Positions 1 to 8,058 of a stretch of 64,000 nucleotides of DNA are shown one piece after another. Under the pieces are notes generated by a model that saw nothing but the letters and a program-made list of their open reading frames with translations, made no database searches and was not told the origin of the DNA. Numbering within the stretch: position 1 is the stretch's first letter; each line of letters opens with the position of its first letter. Location of the stretch: NCBI RefSeq assembly GCF_900109945.1, contig NZ_FOBX01000003.1, forward strand, positions 496,001-560,000, given 5' to 3'. Both the position numbers and the translations under genes were made by a program. Origin of the DNA: Bradyrhizobium sp. OK095. GTDB lineage: Bacteria > Pseudomonadota > Alphaproteobacteria > Rhizobiales > Xanthobacteraceae.

Positions 1-470
1 AACAGGACGTAGGCGCCGTCCTCGCGGGCCAGGTTCATCAAATGGAACAGGGCGCGCTCGTCAAAATCCCCGGCCTTGAGATCCTCGACCACCAGCGCGC
101 CGGTGGCGAGCGCGCCCGGAACGCCTGCGGCGGCGAGCGCATTGCCGGCGGTCGACCGAGCGCCGGAGTCCTCAGCCCAGATCGCGGCAAGGTGGCTCTT
201 GCCGCTGCCTTCGGGGCCGGCCAGCCACATGATCCGGTTCGGCCATTCCGGCCAGGCGTTGACGAGGGTAAGACCAGCGGCGTTGGCAGGGCCTTCGAGG
301 AAATTGTCCCGGCTAAGGCTTTCCGCATGCGGAAGCGAGAACGCCAATTGTCGGGGGTGAACGCGGCCTGCCACGCTTGGTTTGCTCCATGCCGGATGGC
401 CGGCCTCGGTTGAAAGATTCGACTTCATCGAGCGGGAGTTGGCCTTTTGCGGGGCCGCATCCCGGCTCAT
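1..470 (-). CDS. hdaA: Hda-like regulatory inactivator of DnaA (N-terminal part, cut by window edge)
   Basis: The reading frame starts at an ATG at 470 and runs off the left edge. About 60-80 residues in there is a Walker A motif, GPEGSGKSHL, followed by a DnaA-like AAA+ stretch (LVVEDLKAGDFDERALFHLMN). In this family the protein stimulates hydrolysis of DnaA-bound ATP after replication initiation. It lies 15 nt downstream of the phosphatidyltransferase gene on the same strand, so the two are probably co-transcribed. An alternative in-frame ATG lies at 428. Only the N-terminal half is visible, so Walker B and sensor motifs cannot be checked. The family call is good; the exact symbol is inference. 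Confidence 0.8.
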   Translation of the reverse strand, partial: MSRDAAPQKANSRSMKSNLSTEAGHPAWSKPSVAGRVHPRQLAFSLPHAESLSRDNFLEGPANAAGLTLVNAWPEWPNRIMWLAGPEGSGKSHLAAIWAEDSGARSTAGNALAAAGVPGALATGALVVEDLKAGDFDERALFHLMNLAREDGAYVL

Positions 471-471
471 T

Positions 472-499
472 TGGCCTCGATCGCGCTACTTGGCCTCGA
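472..499 (-). repeat. Short direct repeat spanning the phosphatidyltransferase stop and hda start
   Basis: The 13-mer CGATCGAGGCCAA occurs twice on the minus strand, once ending just before the TAG of the phosphatidyltransferase gene and once immediately before the ATG of the hda-like gene. Each copy carries a GAGG that could act as a ribosome site. Confidence 0.6.
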
Positions 500-1028
500 T
501 CGTGCTCATGTGCCGCAGCCACTCGACGAGGTAGAGCGACACCGAGGAGAGCGTGAAGACCGTGACGAGGCTCATCAGGATAATATCATAGGGCGCCGGC
601 TTGAAGCCGAAGGCAAGGGAGGCCAGCATCAGGGCGGCATAAGCAACCTGGGCCGCTGTGTTTAACTTGGATACTTTCGACGGCTTCATCTCGACCGGCT
701 TGTCGAACAGCCAGGATACGATCACCGCGGTGACGATCATGATGTCGCGCGACACCACCAGGATCACGATCCAGCGCGGGATGGCGCCCCAGATGCCGAG
801 CGCGAGGTAGATCGACACCAACAGCGCCTTGTCGGCCAGCGGGTCGAGCAGGGCGCCGAGCTCGCTCGTCATGTTGAAGCGCTTGGCCAGGAAGCCGTCG
901 ACGGCGTCGCTGATGCCGGCGATCAGGAAGAGGGCGAACGCCACCTCCATTTGGCTCGACACAATGGCCCAGACGATGATCGGGACCAGCAGGATGCGGC
1001 CCAGGGTAATGATATTTGGAATACTCAC
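486..1028 (-). CDS. CDP-alcohol phosphatidyltransferase, PgsA-like
   Basis: Integral membrane enzyme that transfers a phosphatidyl group from CDP-diacylglycerol to an alcohol, most likely in phosphatidylglycerol synthesis. The CDP-OH-P signature is visible as DAVDGFLAKR followed by GALLDPLADK, although the usual AR is AK here. Several hydrophobic segments follow. I chose the GTG at 1028 (VSIPNIITLGRI) because family members begin with this segment and a GGGAAG ribosome site lies about 9 nt upstream; an upstream ATG at 1130 would add 34 residues without family support. It is divergent from purM. The direction of substrate use (PG versus another alcohol) is not settled by sequence. Confidence 0.85.
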   Translation of the reverse strand: MSIPNIITLGRILLVPIIVWAIVSSQMEVAFALFLIAGISDAVDGFLAKRFNMTSELGALLDPLADKALLVSIYLALGIWGAIPRWIVILVVSRDIMIVTAVIVSWLFDKPVEMKPSKVSKLNTAAQVAYAALMLASLAFGFKPAPYDIILMSLVTVFTLSSVSLYLVEWLRHMSTIEAK

Positions 1029-1183
1029 ACGGCGCTTCCCGGCACCCGGCCTGACCTCGAATCCGGCCCCTTCAGGAGGCTGAACCGGTTGATATCTACA
1101 TAGTACGGCCGGGCGCGCCATGCGAGCCATTGCGCGTCCCCGGAATTCGACGTAACCAGCCGCAAACCCACTGGAAATCGGGC

Positions 1184-2257
1184 ATGACCGACCGCAAAAA
1201 CGGCCTCACATACGCCGATTCAGGCGTCGATATCGACGCGGGCAACCGCCTCGTCGACTTGATCAAGCCGATGGTGCGCGCCACTGCGCGCCCCGGCGCC
1301 GACGCCGAGATCGGCGGCTTCGGGGGCCTGTTCGACCTCAAGGCGGCCGGCTTCAAGGACCCCATCCTGGTCGCCGCCACCGACGGCGTCGGAACCAAGG
1401 TCAAGATCGCGATCGAGACCGGGCTGCATGGCGGGATCGGCATCGACCTCGTCGCCATGAGCGTCAACGACCTCGTCGTGCAGGGCGCCGAGCCGCTGTT
1501 CTTCCTGGACTATTTTGCTTGCGGCAAGCTCGACCCGGAGGCCACGGCTTCGATCGTCGCCGGTGTCGCCGAAGGCTGCCGGGAATCCGGCTGCGCCCTG
1601 ATCGGCGGCGAGACCGCCGAAATGCCCGGTCTCTACAAGGACGGCGACTATGACCTCGGCGGCTTCGCAGTGGGCGCCGCGGAGCGGGGCACACTGTTGC
1701 CGCGCAAGGACATCGCCGCGGGAGACGCCGTGATCGGGCTTGCCTCATCGGGCGTGCACTCCAACGGCTTCTCGCTGGTGCGCAAGATCGTCGAGCAATC
1801 CGGCCTCGGCTTCGAGGCGCAGGCGCCATTTGCCCCCGTGATGACGCTTGGCGGCGCGCTGCTGACGCCGACCAGGCTCTACGTCAAATCCTGCCTGCGC
1901 GCGATCCGCGAGACCGGCGCGGTGAAGGGGCTCGCCCACATCACCGGCGGCGGTTTCACCGACAACATTCCGCGCGTGCTGCCGCAGAACCTCGGCGTCG
2001 GCATTGATCTGGCGCGCCTGCCGGTGCTGCCGGTGTTCAAATGGCTGGCTGCCCAAGCCGGCATTGCCGAGCTGGAGATGCTGCGGACCTTCAACTGCGG
2101 CATCGGCATGATCGCGATCGTCGAGCCTGACAAGGTCGATCAGGTCGTGCAGGTCTTCACCGACGCCGGCGAGACCGTGGCGCAGCTCGGCACCGTGATC
2201 CCGGCCGAGGGCGAGCACCGCGTCGTCTATAACGGTCACCTCGATCTGGCGCTGTGA
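1184..2257 (+). CDS. purM: Phosphoribosylformylglycinamidine cyclo-ligase (AIR synthetase)
   Basis: Catalyses the ATP-dependent closure of FGAM to aminoimidazole ribonucleotide, the fifth step of purine synthesis. The protein (357 aa) shows the family's N-terminal [12 protein letters not shown], the [13 protein letters not shown]-binding stretch, the conserved GGETAEMPG loop and [13 protein letters not shown]. The ATG at 1184 gives the usual family length and N-terminus; an in-frame TTG at 1130 would add 18 unconserved residues. The stop overlaps the ATG of purN (TGATG), so the two genes are translationally coupled. This purM-purN pairing is typical of proteobacteria. Confidence 0.97.
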   Translation: MTDRKNGLTYADSGVDIDAGNRLVDLIKPMVRATARPGADAEIGGFGGLFDLKAAGFKDPILVAATDGVGTKVKIAIETGLHGGIGIDLVAMSVNDLVVQGAEPLFFLDYFACGKLDPEATASIVAGVAEGCRESGCALIGGETAEMPGLYKDGDYDLGGFAVGAAERGTLLPRKDIAAGDAVIGLASSGVHSNGFSLVRKIVEQSGLGFEAQAPFAPVMTLGGALLTPTRLYVKSCLRAIRETGAVKGLAHITGGGFTDNIPRVLPQNLGVGIDLARLPVLPVFKWLAAQAGIAELEMLRTFNCGIGMIAIVEPDKVDQVVQVFTDAGETVAQLGTVIPAEGEHRVVYNGHLDLAL

Positions 2258-2910
2258 TGAAGCGCCGCGTCGCCATCCTGATTTCCGGTCGCGGCTCCAA
2301 CATGTCCGCGCTGATCAGGGCCGCCAGCGTGCCGGATTTTCCGGCGGAGATCTCGCTCGTCATCGCGAACAAGGCCGATGCGCTCGGGCTCGAACGGGCC
2401 AAAGCGAGCGGCGTGAACACGCTGGTGATCGAGAGCAAGCCGTTCGGCAAGGACCGCGCCGGCTTCGAGAAGGTGCTGCAGGCAGCCCTCGACCAGCACG
2501 GCATCGAGCTGATTTGCCTCGGCGGCTTCATGCGCCTGTTCACGGCTGAGTTCACCAGGGCCTGGTACGGGCGGATGCTCAACATCCATCCGTCGCTGCT
2601 GCCGTCGTTCCCAGGCTTGGACCCGCACGGCCAGGCCTTGCGCGCCGGCGTAAAGCTGTCTGGCGCGACAGTGCACTTCGTGATCCCCGAGACCGATGCC
2701 GGCCCGATCGTGATGCAGGGCGCGGTGCCTGTCAGCGACCATGACACGGGCGATACGCTGTCGGAACGCATCCTCGAAGTCGAGCACCGCATCTATCCCG
2801 AAGCGCTGCGGCTGCTCGCGACCGATAAGGTCCGGATCGAGGGCGATGTCTGCAAGACGGCGGGAAGCGCAGCGTCGGAGAATTTTTTGGTTGCGCCGGT
2901 GGTGAGCTGA
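2257..2910 (+). CDS. purN: Phosphoribosylglycinamide formyltransferase
   Basis: Transfers a formyl group from 10-formyltetrahydrofolate to GAR in purine synthesis. The 217-aa protein begins KRRVAILISGRGSNM (phosphate-binding loop) and has the catalytic segment NIHPSLLPSFPG followed by GATVHFVIPETDAGPI, containing the conserved Asn, His and Asp. The ATG overlaps the purM stop by one base; a GTG one codon upstream (2254) is possible. The C-terminal tail of about 20 residues looks variable. A strong hairpin follows, but its U-run is on the other strand, so it probably serves the convergent cold-shock gene. Confidence 0.96.
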   Translation: MKRRVAILISGRGSNMSALIRAASVPDFPAEISLVIANKADALGLERAKASGVNTLVIESKPFGKDRAGFEKVLQAALDQHGIELICLGGFMRLFTAEFTRAWYGRMLNIHPSLLPSFPGLDPHGQALRAGVKLSGATVHFVIPETDAGPIVMQGAVPVSDHDTGDTLSERILEVEHRIYPEALRLLATDKVRIEGDVCKTAGSAASENFLVAPVVS

Positions 2911-2934
2911 AGGGCCGCCGACGTTTCGTCGCGG

Positions 2935-2964
2935 CAAAACAAAATCCCCCGGCAGAGCCGGGGG
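2935..2964 (-). terminator. Rho-independent terminator of the cold-shock gene
   Basis: The stem is CCCCCGGC at 2946-2953 paired with GCCGGGGG at 2957-2964, with a three-base loop. Read on the minus strand it is followed by ATTTTGTTTT, and it lies about 38 nt beyond the csp stop. On the plus strand it lacks a U-run. Confidence 0.85.
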
Positions 2965-3001
2965 CATCGTCATGATCTCTCACGCGTAGCTTTGAGAGAA
3001 A

Positions 3002-3208
3002 TCAGGAGACCTTGAGGTTCTCCGCGGATGCTTTTCCGCGGTTCTCCACGAGGTCGTATTCAACCGCCTGGTTTTCATTGAGGGTCGAAAGTCCGGCGCG
3101 CTCGACGGCCGAGATGTGGACGAACACGTCCTTATCGCTGCCGTTCGGCTTGATGAACCCATAACCCTTGGTCGGGTTGAACCATTTGACGGTGCCCTTT
3201 TGCGACAT
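3002..3208 (-). CDS. Cold-shock domain protein (CspA family)
   Basis: A 68-aa single-domain RNA/ssDNA-binding protein acting as an RNA chaperone. It has both nucleic-acid motifs, RNP1 (KGYGFIKP) and RNP2 (VFVHIS), and the family N-terminus QKGTVKWFNPTKG. A GGAGGAGA ribosome site precedes the ATG. It is convergent with purN and ends before a strong terminator. The upstream region to the next gene is 371 bp, long enough for the structured 5' leader common in cold-shock mRNAs, but I did not identify a cold-box. Several paralogues are expected in such genomes, so no number is given. Confidence 0.96.
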   Translation of the reverse strand: MSQKGTVKWFNPTKGYGFIKPNGSDKDVFVHISAVERAGLSTLNENQAVEYDLVENRGKASAENLKVS

Positions 3209-3579
3209 CCTCAGTCTCCTCCGCTAGATACAAAAACGACGCGGCCGCTTTTCGCGTGCCACGCCACAAACGGGCTTCCGGAAGTCTGTTCGAGTCTCAT
3301 CGTCGCGAAACGCACAGCTGAGCGGCCAATTCCGATTGTGTCCGATATTGCAACATGAAAATCGCGCGTTAGCAAGCCGCGTGCGGATTTCAAGGTCGGG
3401 CCTGATATCGCCGCCTGCTATTTGTGCCCTGTGGCATCGGAACCACAATCGAGGGCAATAGCCTCGGCCATGGTGCGCCAGCCGTTGACCCTCCGTGGCA
3501 GTTCGGCCCAAATCGCCGCGCGCGCTGCAGATCGTGTTGCATTTTTGCGCGCCGCCACCTTGCTTTGGGATTCATCGTC
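3209..3579. other. Divergent intergenic region, cold-shock gene / outer-membrane protein gene
   Basis: This 371-bp region between two divergent genes has no convincing coding frame or repeat. It should hold both promoters and the csp 5' leader; I could not place either promoter with confidence. Confidence 0.5.
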
Positions 3580-4740
3580 ATGCGCTGCGCCTCGCAGCTC
3601 TCCGGCACACGGCAGATGATCGGGCTGGACCGCGTCCGCCGGATCGCGGCTGCGATCGCCATGATTTTTGCGTTTGCGCTCGTCGTGGTGATGCCGGCGA
3701 CACCTGGCTTCGCGCAAAGTCCGACGCCCGTTCCGTCTCCGACGCCCACCCCGTCGCCGACGCCGATCCCAATGCCGACCTCGACCAATTACGACCAGTC
3801 GGCCGGCAACAGCGCGCTCAATCTCGGCTCGAATTTCCTGGAGCGCCTCGGCAATCAGGCATCCGGCGGCGTCAATCGGGCGTTCCGGACCAATCCCGGC
3901 GGCGGCGGCGCCTCAGCGAGCACCGAAGATCCGCGCTACCGGACCTGGTTCGAGGGCTACGGCATTTCGGTGCGGACCGATGCGCAGGGCGACTTCCTCG
4001 GCGACAAGCGCAAGACGTTCGGCGGCGTCGCCGGTTTCGGCGCGCGGGTCGCGCCCGGCGTCAATCTCGGCTTCTCCGTCGACCAGAGCCATACCGATAT
4101 CGACGTGCCGCTGGCGCTCCAGTCGGCGACGCTCGACCTGACCCAGATCGGCTTCAACGGCTCGGTCGACAAGGGCCCATGGACCTGGGCCTTTGCGGTG
4201 GTGCACGGTTTTGGAAAAGTCCATTCCAGCCGGGATACCGGCTTTGGCCTTGCCACCGCGGGCTATCGCGCCGCGGTCGACGGCGCGCTGACCGAGATCA
4301 GCTATTACTGGACCAAGGACCAGATGCGCGTCGTGCCCAAGGGCGCGCTCGAATATGTGCGCGCCACCAGCGTGGCGTTCCAGGAGGCGGGCGGCCTCGA
4401 TCCGCTCAACGTCGGTTCCAGCGCGCTCTCTCGCGCGCGCGTCATGATCGGCGCGGAGATCGGGCGTTACTTCATCTTCGACCAGAAGATCCTGGACCTG
4501 TCGGCCTACGGCAAGTTCGTCGACAATTTCTACCAGAATTTGGGATCAGTGCAGGTCAGCCTCGGGACCCAGAATATCGTTGTCCCCGGCATCGGCGAGA
4601 GCCGCTACGGCATGGATGCCGGCGCCTCGGCCTCACTCAGCCTGACCAACACCGCGCGGCTCTACATCAACTACGACGGCAAGTTCCGCAACGAGCTGAC
4701 CTCGCACCAGGGCACGGTCGGCTTCGAATACAGGTGGTAG
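3580..4740 (+). CDS. Secreted outer-membrane beta-barrel (autotransporter-type) protein
   Basis: The 386-aa protein has a signal peptide (RIAAAIAMIFAFALVVVM, then a cleavage-like GFAQS), a Pro/Thr/Ser linker built of repeated SPTP/PTP units at about residues 45-70, and a region rich in alternating aromatic/polar strands that ends in FEYRW. A terminal aromatic is the classical signal for BAM-dependent insertion. The last ~260 residues (from RTWFEGYG) resemble autotransporter barrel domains, but there is almost no passenger, so it may be a stand-alone barrel. Start at 3580 or at 3616 (MIGLDRVRR); both keep the signal peptide. Convergent with a LysR gene, with an 18-nt gap. Function unknown. Confidence 0.8.
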   Translation: MRCASQLSGTRQMIGLDRVRRIAAAIAMIFAFALVVVMPATPGFAQSPTPVPSPTPTPSPTPIPMPTSTNYDQSAGNSALNLGSNFLERLGNQASGGVNRAFRTNPGGGGASASTEDPRYRTWFEGYGISVRTDAQGDFLGDKRKTFGGVAGFGARVAPGVNLGFSVDQSHTDIDVPLALQSATLDLTQIGFNGSVDKGPWTWAFAVVHGFGKVHSSRDTGFGLATAGYRAAVDGALTEISYYWTKDQMRVVPKGALEYVRATSVAFQEAGGLDPLNVGSSALSRARVMIGAEIGRYFIFDQKILDLSAYGKFVDNFYQNLGSVQVSLGTQNIVVPGIGESRYGMDAGASASLSLTNTARLYINYDGKFRNELTSHQGTVGFEYRW

Positions 4741-4758
4741 GACGCCGATCGTTCGAGC

Positions 4759-5799
4759 TTACGTCGGCGTTGCCGCGACATAACCGGTCAATCCAAAGCC
4801 CTCGCGCGCGGCCGTCATCATCGGCACCAGCGCGTTCGGATGGATGAACTCGTCGCGGAAGCAGGGATGAGTCTTGGGATCGAAGATCTTCTTGAGCCAC
4901 TCGACCACGATCTTGTGGCGTTCGGAGTCACGGAATTCCTTGTGATAGGTGAGCCAGAGATCGGCATGATGGCTGACGCCGAGATCGACGGCAACGAGCG
5001 GCGCGCCGAGCGCGATCGACACGGTCGGCAGGAAGCCGATGCCGGCGCCGCGCTCCACCGCATAGAGCACGCCGACAGAGGAGTTGGTCTTGATCCCGAC
5101 GATGCCCTCGAGTGATTTCAGCCCGAGCACACGGGCGTAGGCGCTATCGTCGACCTGCGGCGCGCTTTGCTTGATGATGCGGTGGTTCGGCAAGTCCGCG
5201 AGCGTGGCCGGCACGCCGTAGAGGTTTTCATACTCTTTGGAGACGAAGGGATAGATGTGCAGGCGGCCGAGCTTGGCGACGATCAGGTCGGGATTGGTCG
5301 GCGGCTCGAGCTGGATCGCGATGTCCGACTCCAGGCGTGCGACGTCGGCCTGCTCCATCGCGCAGCGCAGATCGACGGTGATCTTGCGATAGGTCTTCTG
5401 GAAATCGATCAGCCGCGGCAGGATCCAGAAATTGCCCGGGCCTTCCGTGACCGCGACGCGCACGGTGCCCGACGTATCGTTCGACGCGCGCGAGGCACGT
5501 CGGAACACGTTGAAGGCGTGACGCTCCATATGCGCGACGTCGGCGATCATCCCGGTGCCTTCATCGCTCAGCGTGAGCCCGCTCTGGTCGCGCAGGAACA
5601 GCTTGCAGCCGATGCTCTCTTCGAGCCGGTCGATCCTGCGCATCAAGGTGGTGGAGGTGAGCCCGAGCTCCTCGGCGGCGTTGCGGAAACTTTTATACTT
5701 TGCGCAAGCTAAAAACAGTTTCAAATCGTCCCAGGACGCGTCCAGGGCTTCTTCACGGTGCTGCATCATCGCAGCACCCCGGTGCAATAACTGCTGCAT
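4759..5799 (-). CDS. LysR-family transcriptional regulator
   Basis: The 346-aa protein has an N-terminal winged helix-turn-helix (about residues 22-85: WDDLKLFLACAKYKSF, then LTSTTLMRRIDRLEESIG) and a C-terminal LysR substrate-binding domain. The recognition helix has the LysR form RRIDRLE. The start may be 5799 or an internal ATG (5769). It is divergent from the two acyltransferase-like genes starting at 5877, with 77 bp between, so these are the likeliest targets by the usual LysR arrangement; that is inference. The inducer cannot be predicted. Confidence 0.9.
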   Translation of the reverse strand: MQQLLHRGAAMMQHREEALDASWDDLKLFLACAKYKSFRNAAEELGLTSTTLMRRIDRLEESIGCKLFLRDQSGLTLSDEGTGMIADVAHMERHAFNVFRRASRASNDTSGTVRVAVTEGPGNFWILPRLIDFQKTYRKITVDLRCAMEQADVARLESDIAIQLEPPTNPDLIVAKLGRLHIYPFVSKEYENLYGVPATLADLPNHRIIKQSAPQVDDSAYARVLGLKSLEGIVGIKTNSSVGVLYAVERGAGIGFLPTVSIALGAPLVAVDLGVSHHADLWLTYHKEFRDSERHKIVVEWLKKIFDPKTHPCFRDEFIHPNALVPMMTAAREGFGLTGYVAATPT

Positions 5800-5876
5800 A
5801 CTCCTGATCCCCAGCCGCTAAGCTCATCGTCATAGCGGGGTACGAAAGCCGCGAACGATAGAGGGGCGAGGTAGGT

Positions 5877-6488
5877 ATGGAAAGGGGCTCGTTTGCCGCA
5901 AGGCATGATTTCGACGCGCTGCAGCCCAGTCCGGACATCGACGTCCGCTGCGCGCAATTTTCCGAAATCGCGGCCCTTTCCGAAATGGCGCAGCGGCTGG
6001 TGCCCGGCGTGCAGATCGGTGCGGCCGAGCTCGCCAGATACTTCACATTCGATCCCCAGAGCATCCTGACCTTCAGCCGGCAGGGCCATCTCGTCGGCGG
6101 CATGGCCTTCCTGTTTTTGAGCGAGCGCGGGCACGATGCCCTGCTGCTCGACGAGATCTGCCTCACCGCGCCCGAGATGCATTATCTTGCCTCTCCGCAG
6201 GAAGACGTTGCTGCCATCTACATCTGGGCGATCGCGGCGACCGGGCGCGGCGTCGCCGGTCTCGGCAAGGCCGCGGCTCATCTGCGACAGTTAAGATTTC
6301 GCGGCGCCGATTGCTATGCGCAGCCGTCAACCGTGGCCGGACGCGAGATCATGAGAGCGACCGGCTTTGCGCCTGTCCCGAGCTTCCAGCCCGACCTCTG
6401 GTGTTACGAGCGCCCCTGGCACCGGCAGCCGATGCTCATGCCGGGCGCGGTTATCCAAGCAAGGAGTTTTGCAGATGCACGGCACTAG
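5877..6488 (+). CDS. Conserved hypothetical protein, acyltransferase-like
   Basis: The 203-aa protein has no clear catalytic motif. The middle (about residues 60-150) alternates hydrophobic strands and helices as in GNAT proteins (ILTFSRQGHLVGGMAFLFL, IYIWAIAATGRGVAG), and it ends with an aromatic-rich tail (LWCYERPWHRQP). It overlaps by 14 nt the next gene, a clear GNAT protein with its own ribosome site, so the two are probably made together and may form a complex or a two-step path. It is divergent from a LysR regulator. The acyltransferase fold is inferred from context and pattern only. Confidence 0.6.
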   Translation: MERGSFAARHDFDALQPSPDIDVRCAQFSEIAALSEMAQRLVPGVQIGAAELARYFTFDPQSILTFSRQGHLVGGMAFLFLSERGHDALLLDEICLTAPEMHYLASPQEDVAAIYIWAIAATGRGVAGLGKAAAHLRQLRFRGADCYAQPSTVAGREIMRATGFAPVPSFQPDLWCYERPWHRQPMLMPGAVIQARSFADARH

Positions 6489-7095
6489 GATCCCCCTCGC
6501 CAAGCCTGACTCCCGCGCCATCACGATCCGCCTCGCGCGCGACCCCAGCGATCTCATGCTGGTCATCGCCATCCGCTCGGCGGTCTATCTCGCCGAGCAG
6601 GATTGTCCGTTCGACGAGGAGTTCGACGGCAACGACATGGTCGCTGCCCATTTCATCGGCTATGTCGGCAACGAGCCCGCGGGCTGCCTGCGGGTGCGCT
6701 TCTTCGGCGATTTCGCCAAGGTGGAGCGGCTCGCAGTACGGCACCAATACCGGCGCTCGCGCGTCTCGTTCAAGCTGGTGCAGGCGAGCGTCGACTACGT
6801 GAAGCGCAAGGGGTTTCGCAAGATCTACGGCCAGGCGCAGGACCGGCTGGTCGATTTCTGGGCCCATTTCGGCGCCAAGCCGCTCGGTCACAATCGCAAG
6901 ATCACCTTCTCGGATTTCGCCTACACGGAGATGCTGCTGGAGATCGAGCCGGGGCCGGATGCCATCACGCTGGACAGCGATCCCTATGTGATCATCCGTC
7001 CCGAGGGCGATTGGGACCGGCCCGGCGTGCTCGACGCATCGGCGGGGCGGGCAGTGACCTCGCCGCTGCGCGACCTCGCAGCCGCCGACCGCTGA
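6475..7095 (+). CDS. GNAT-family N-acyltransferase
   Basis: The 206-aa protein has a GNAT core: RLARDPSDLMLVIAIR, then GCLRVRFFGDFAKVERLAV (beta-4/5) and the acyl-CoA loop VRHQYRRSRVSFKLV, a basic variant of the usual Q/RxxGxG/A. The ATG at 6475 has an AAGGAG ribosome site 8 nt upstream, inside the previous gene. The substrate is unknown. The sequence FRKIYGQAQDRLVDFWAHFGAK resembles the C-terminal half of GNATs acting on small amines or amino acids. Likely in an operon with the gene overlapping it upstream. Confidence 0.85.
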   Translation: MHGTRIPLAKPDSRAITIRLARDPSDLMLVIAIRSAVYLAEQDCPFDEEFDGNDMVAAHFIGYVGNEPAGCLRVRFFGDFAKVERLAVRHQYRRSRVSFKLVQASVDYVKRKGFRKIYGQAQDRLVDFWAHFGAKPLGHNRKITFSDFAYTEMLLEIEPGPDAITLDSDPYVIIRPEGDWDRPGVLDASAGRAVTSPLRDLAAADR

Positions 7096-7120
7096 AACTG
7101 GTGCAGCTCTGCGCAAGACA

Positions 7121-7684
7121 ATGTTGGCTTCCATCCAAGACGATCCACCGATCCTGGTCTGTGCGGATCTCCAGGTCGAATATCTGACCCCCGGGCGTCG
7201 CCACGTCGTCCTCGACGGCGACGCCTCTACATTGCGCTGCCTGGAGCTTCTGGCGCTGTGGCGCACCAATCTCTGGCCGGTGATGCATCTGAAGCGCATC
7301 GCCCAGGCGGCGTGGTTCAATCCGGCATCGAAGCTGACCGATTGGATTGCGGAGGCGAAGCCGAAGCCGGGAGAGATGACGTTCGAGCACCCGCTGCCGT
7401 CGGCCTACAGCTCTGCGCGGTTTGTGGACTACATGTCCAATATCCGCAATGTGCGCTGCGTGGTGATCGGTTTCTCCCTGGACGAGACCATCCTGGCCAC
7501 CGCCGTGGACGGGTTTCACCGCAGCCATCGCTACCAAATCGTCACAGACGCCGTGGCCTGCCGGCAGCCGGGCACGGGTGAGCCGGCCGCCTACAAACAG
7601 TCGGTGGTGAATGTCATCGGGAATTTTGCTACGATCCAGTCCAGCGCCGAACTGATCAGAGCCAGCGGCGCCGTTGCGGTGTAG
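7121..7684 (+). CDS. Isochorismatase-fold protein lacking the catalytic cysteine
   Basis: The 187-aa protein has the cysteine-hydrolase fold: first strand with catalytic Asp (LVCADLQVEY), the Lys strand (MHLKRIA), and the HPLPSAYSSARF segment. The segment that in nicotinamidases and carbamoylases reads GxxTxxCVLATA is GFSLDETILATAVDG here, so Thr stands where Cys is expected. True isochorismatases also lack the Cys and use a different mechanism, so this may be an isochorismatase-type hydrolase or a non-catalytic relative. It follows the GNAT gene by 25 nt on the same strand, suggesting one transcription unit. Confidence 0.8.
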   Translation: MLASIQDDPPILVCADLQVEYLTPGRRHVVLDGDASTLRCLELLALWRTNLWPVMHLKRIAQAAWFNPASKLTDWIAEAKPKPGEMTFEHPLPSAYSSARFVDYMSNIRNVRCVVIGFSLDETILATAVDGFHRSHRYQIVTDAVACRQPGTGEPAAYKQSVVNVIGNFATIQSSAELIRASGAVAV

Positions 7685-7714
7685 GCGGCCGCGATCGGCG
7701 GATGGGGTGGGACA

Positions 7715-7885
7715 TTGTCACGGGGAGACGAGCTCAAGGAGCTGGCCAGTGAGCTGTCGCGTGCGGCCGAGGCGGCGCGCCGCGTTGGTTTGCCCACAAC
7801 GGTCTATCTGCTCTCGATGGCACTCGTCGAGGTGAGGGAGGCCGTTGCCGCCGCCGACGACGGCGATGACGACAGCGCGGCCTGA
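7715..7885 (+). CDS. Small acidic protein, possible
   Basis: A 56-aa frame from a TTG at 7715, preceded by GGATGGGGTGGGA. The protein is helical and charged (SRGDELKELASELSRAAEAA) with a short hydrophobic middle (TTVYLLSMALVEVREAV) and a poly-Asp tail. Codon third positions are GC-rich like those of neighbouring real genes. It follows the isochorismatase-fold gene by 30 nt and could end that operon. I do not recognise a family. Confidence 0.5.
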   Translation: MSRGDELKELASELSRAAEAARRVGLPTTVYLLSMALVEVREAVAAADDGDDDSAA

Positions 7886-8058
7886 GGGCCGCCAGCTCTG
7901 CAAGCTACCCGTGTGCGGCTTTGTGCAACGCTGCTGAGCGCTCGCTGCCGATGAATTGGCGTTGCAAGTTCTGCCTCATGGCAATAGCCAGTAACTTCGT
8001 AATCAAGTGATGACGTGAGCCGCGCCGGCAACGCGACGACTTTAAGGGATCCCCGCAA

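Noticed and set aside
2911..3001. purN terminator on the plus strand
   Set aside because: The hairpin here lacks a U-run on the plus strand; assigned to the cold-shock gene instead.
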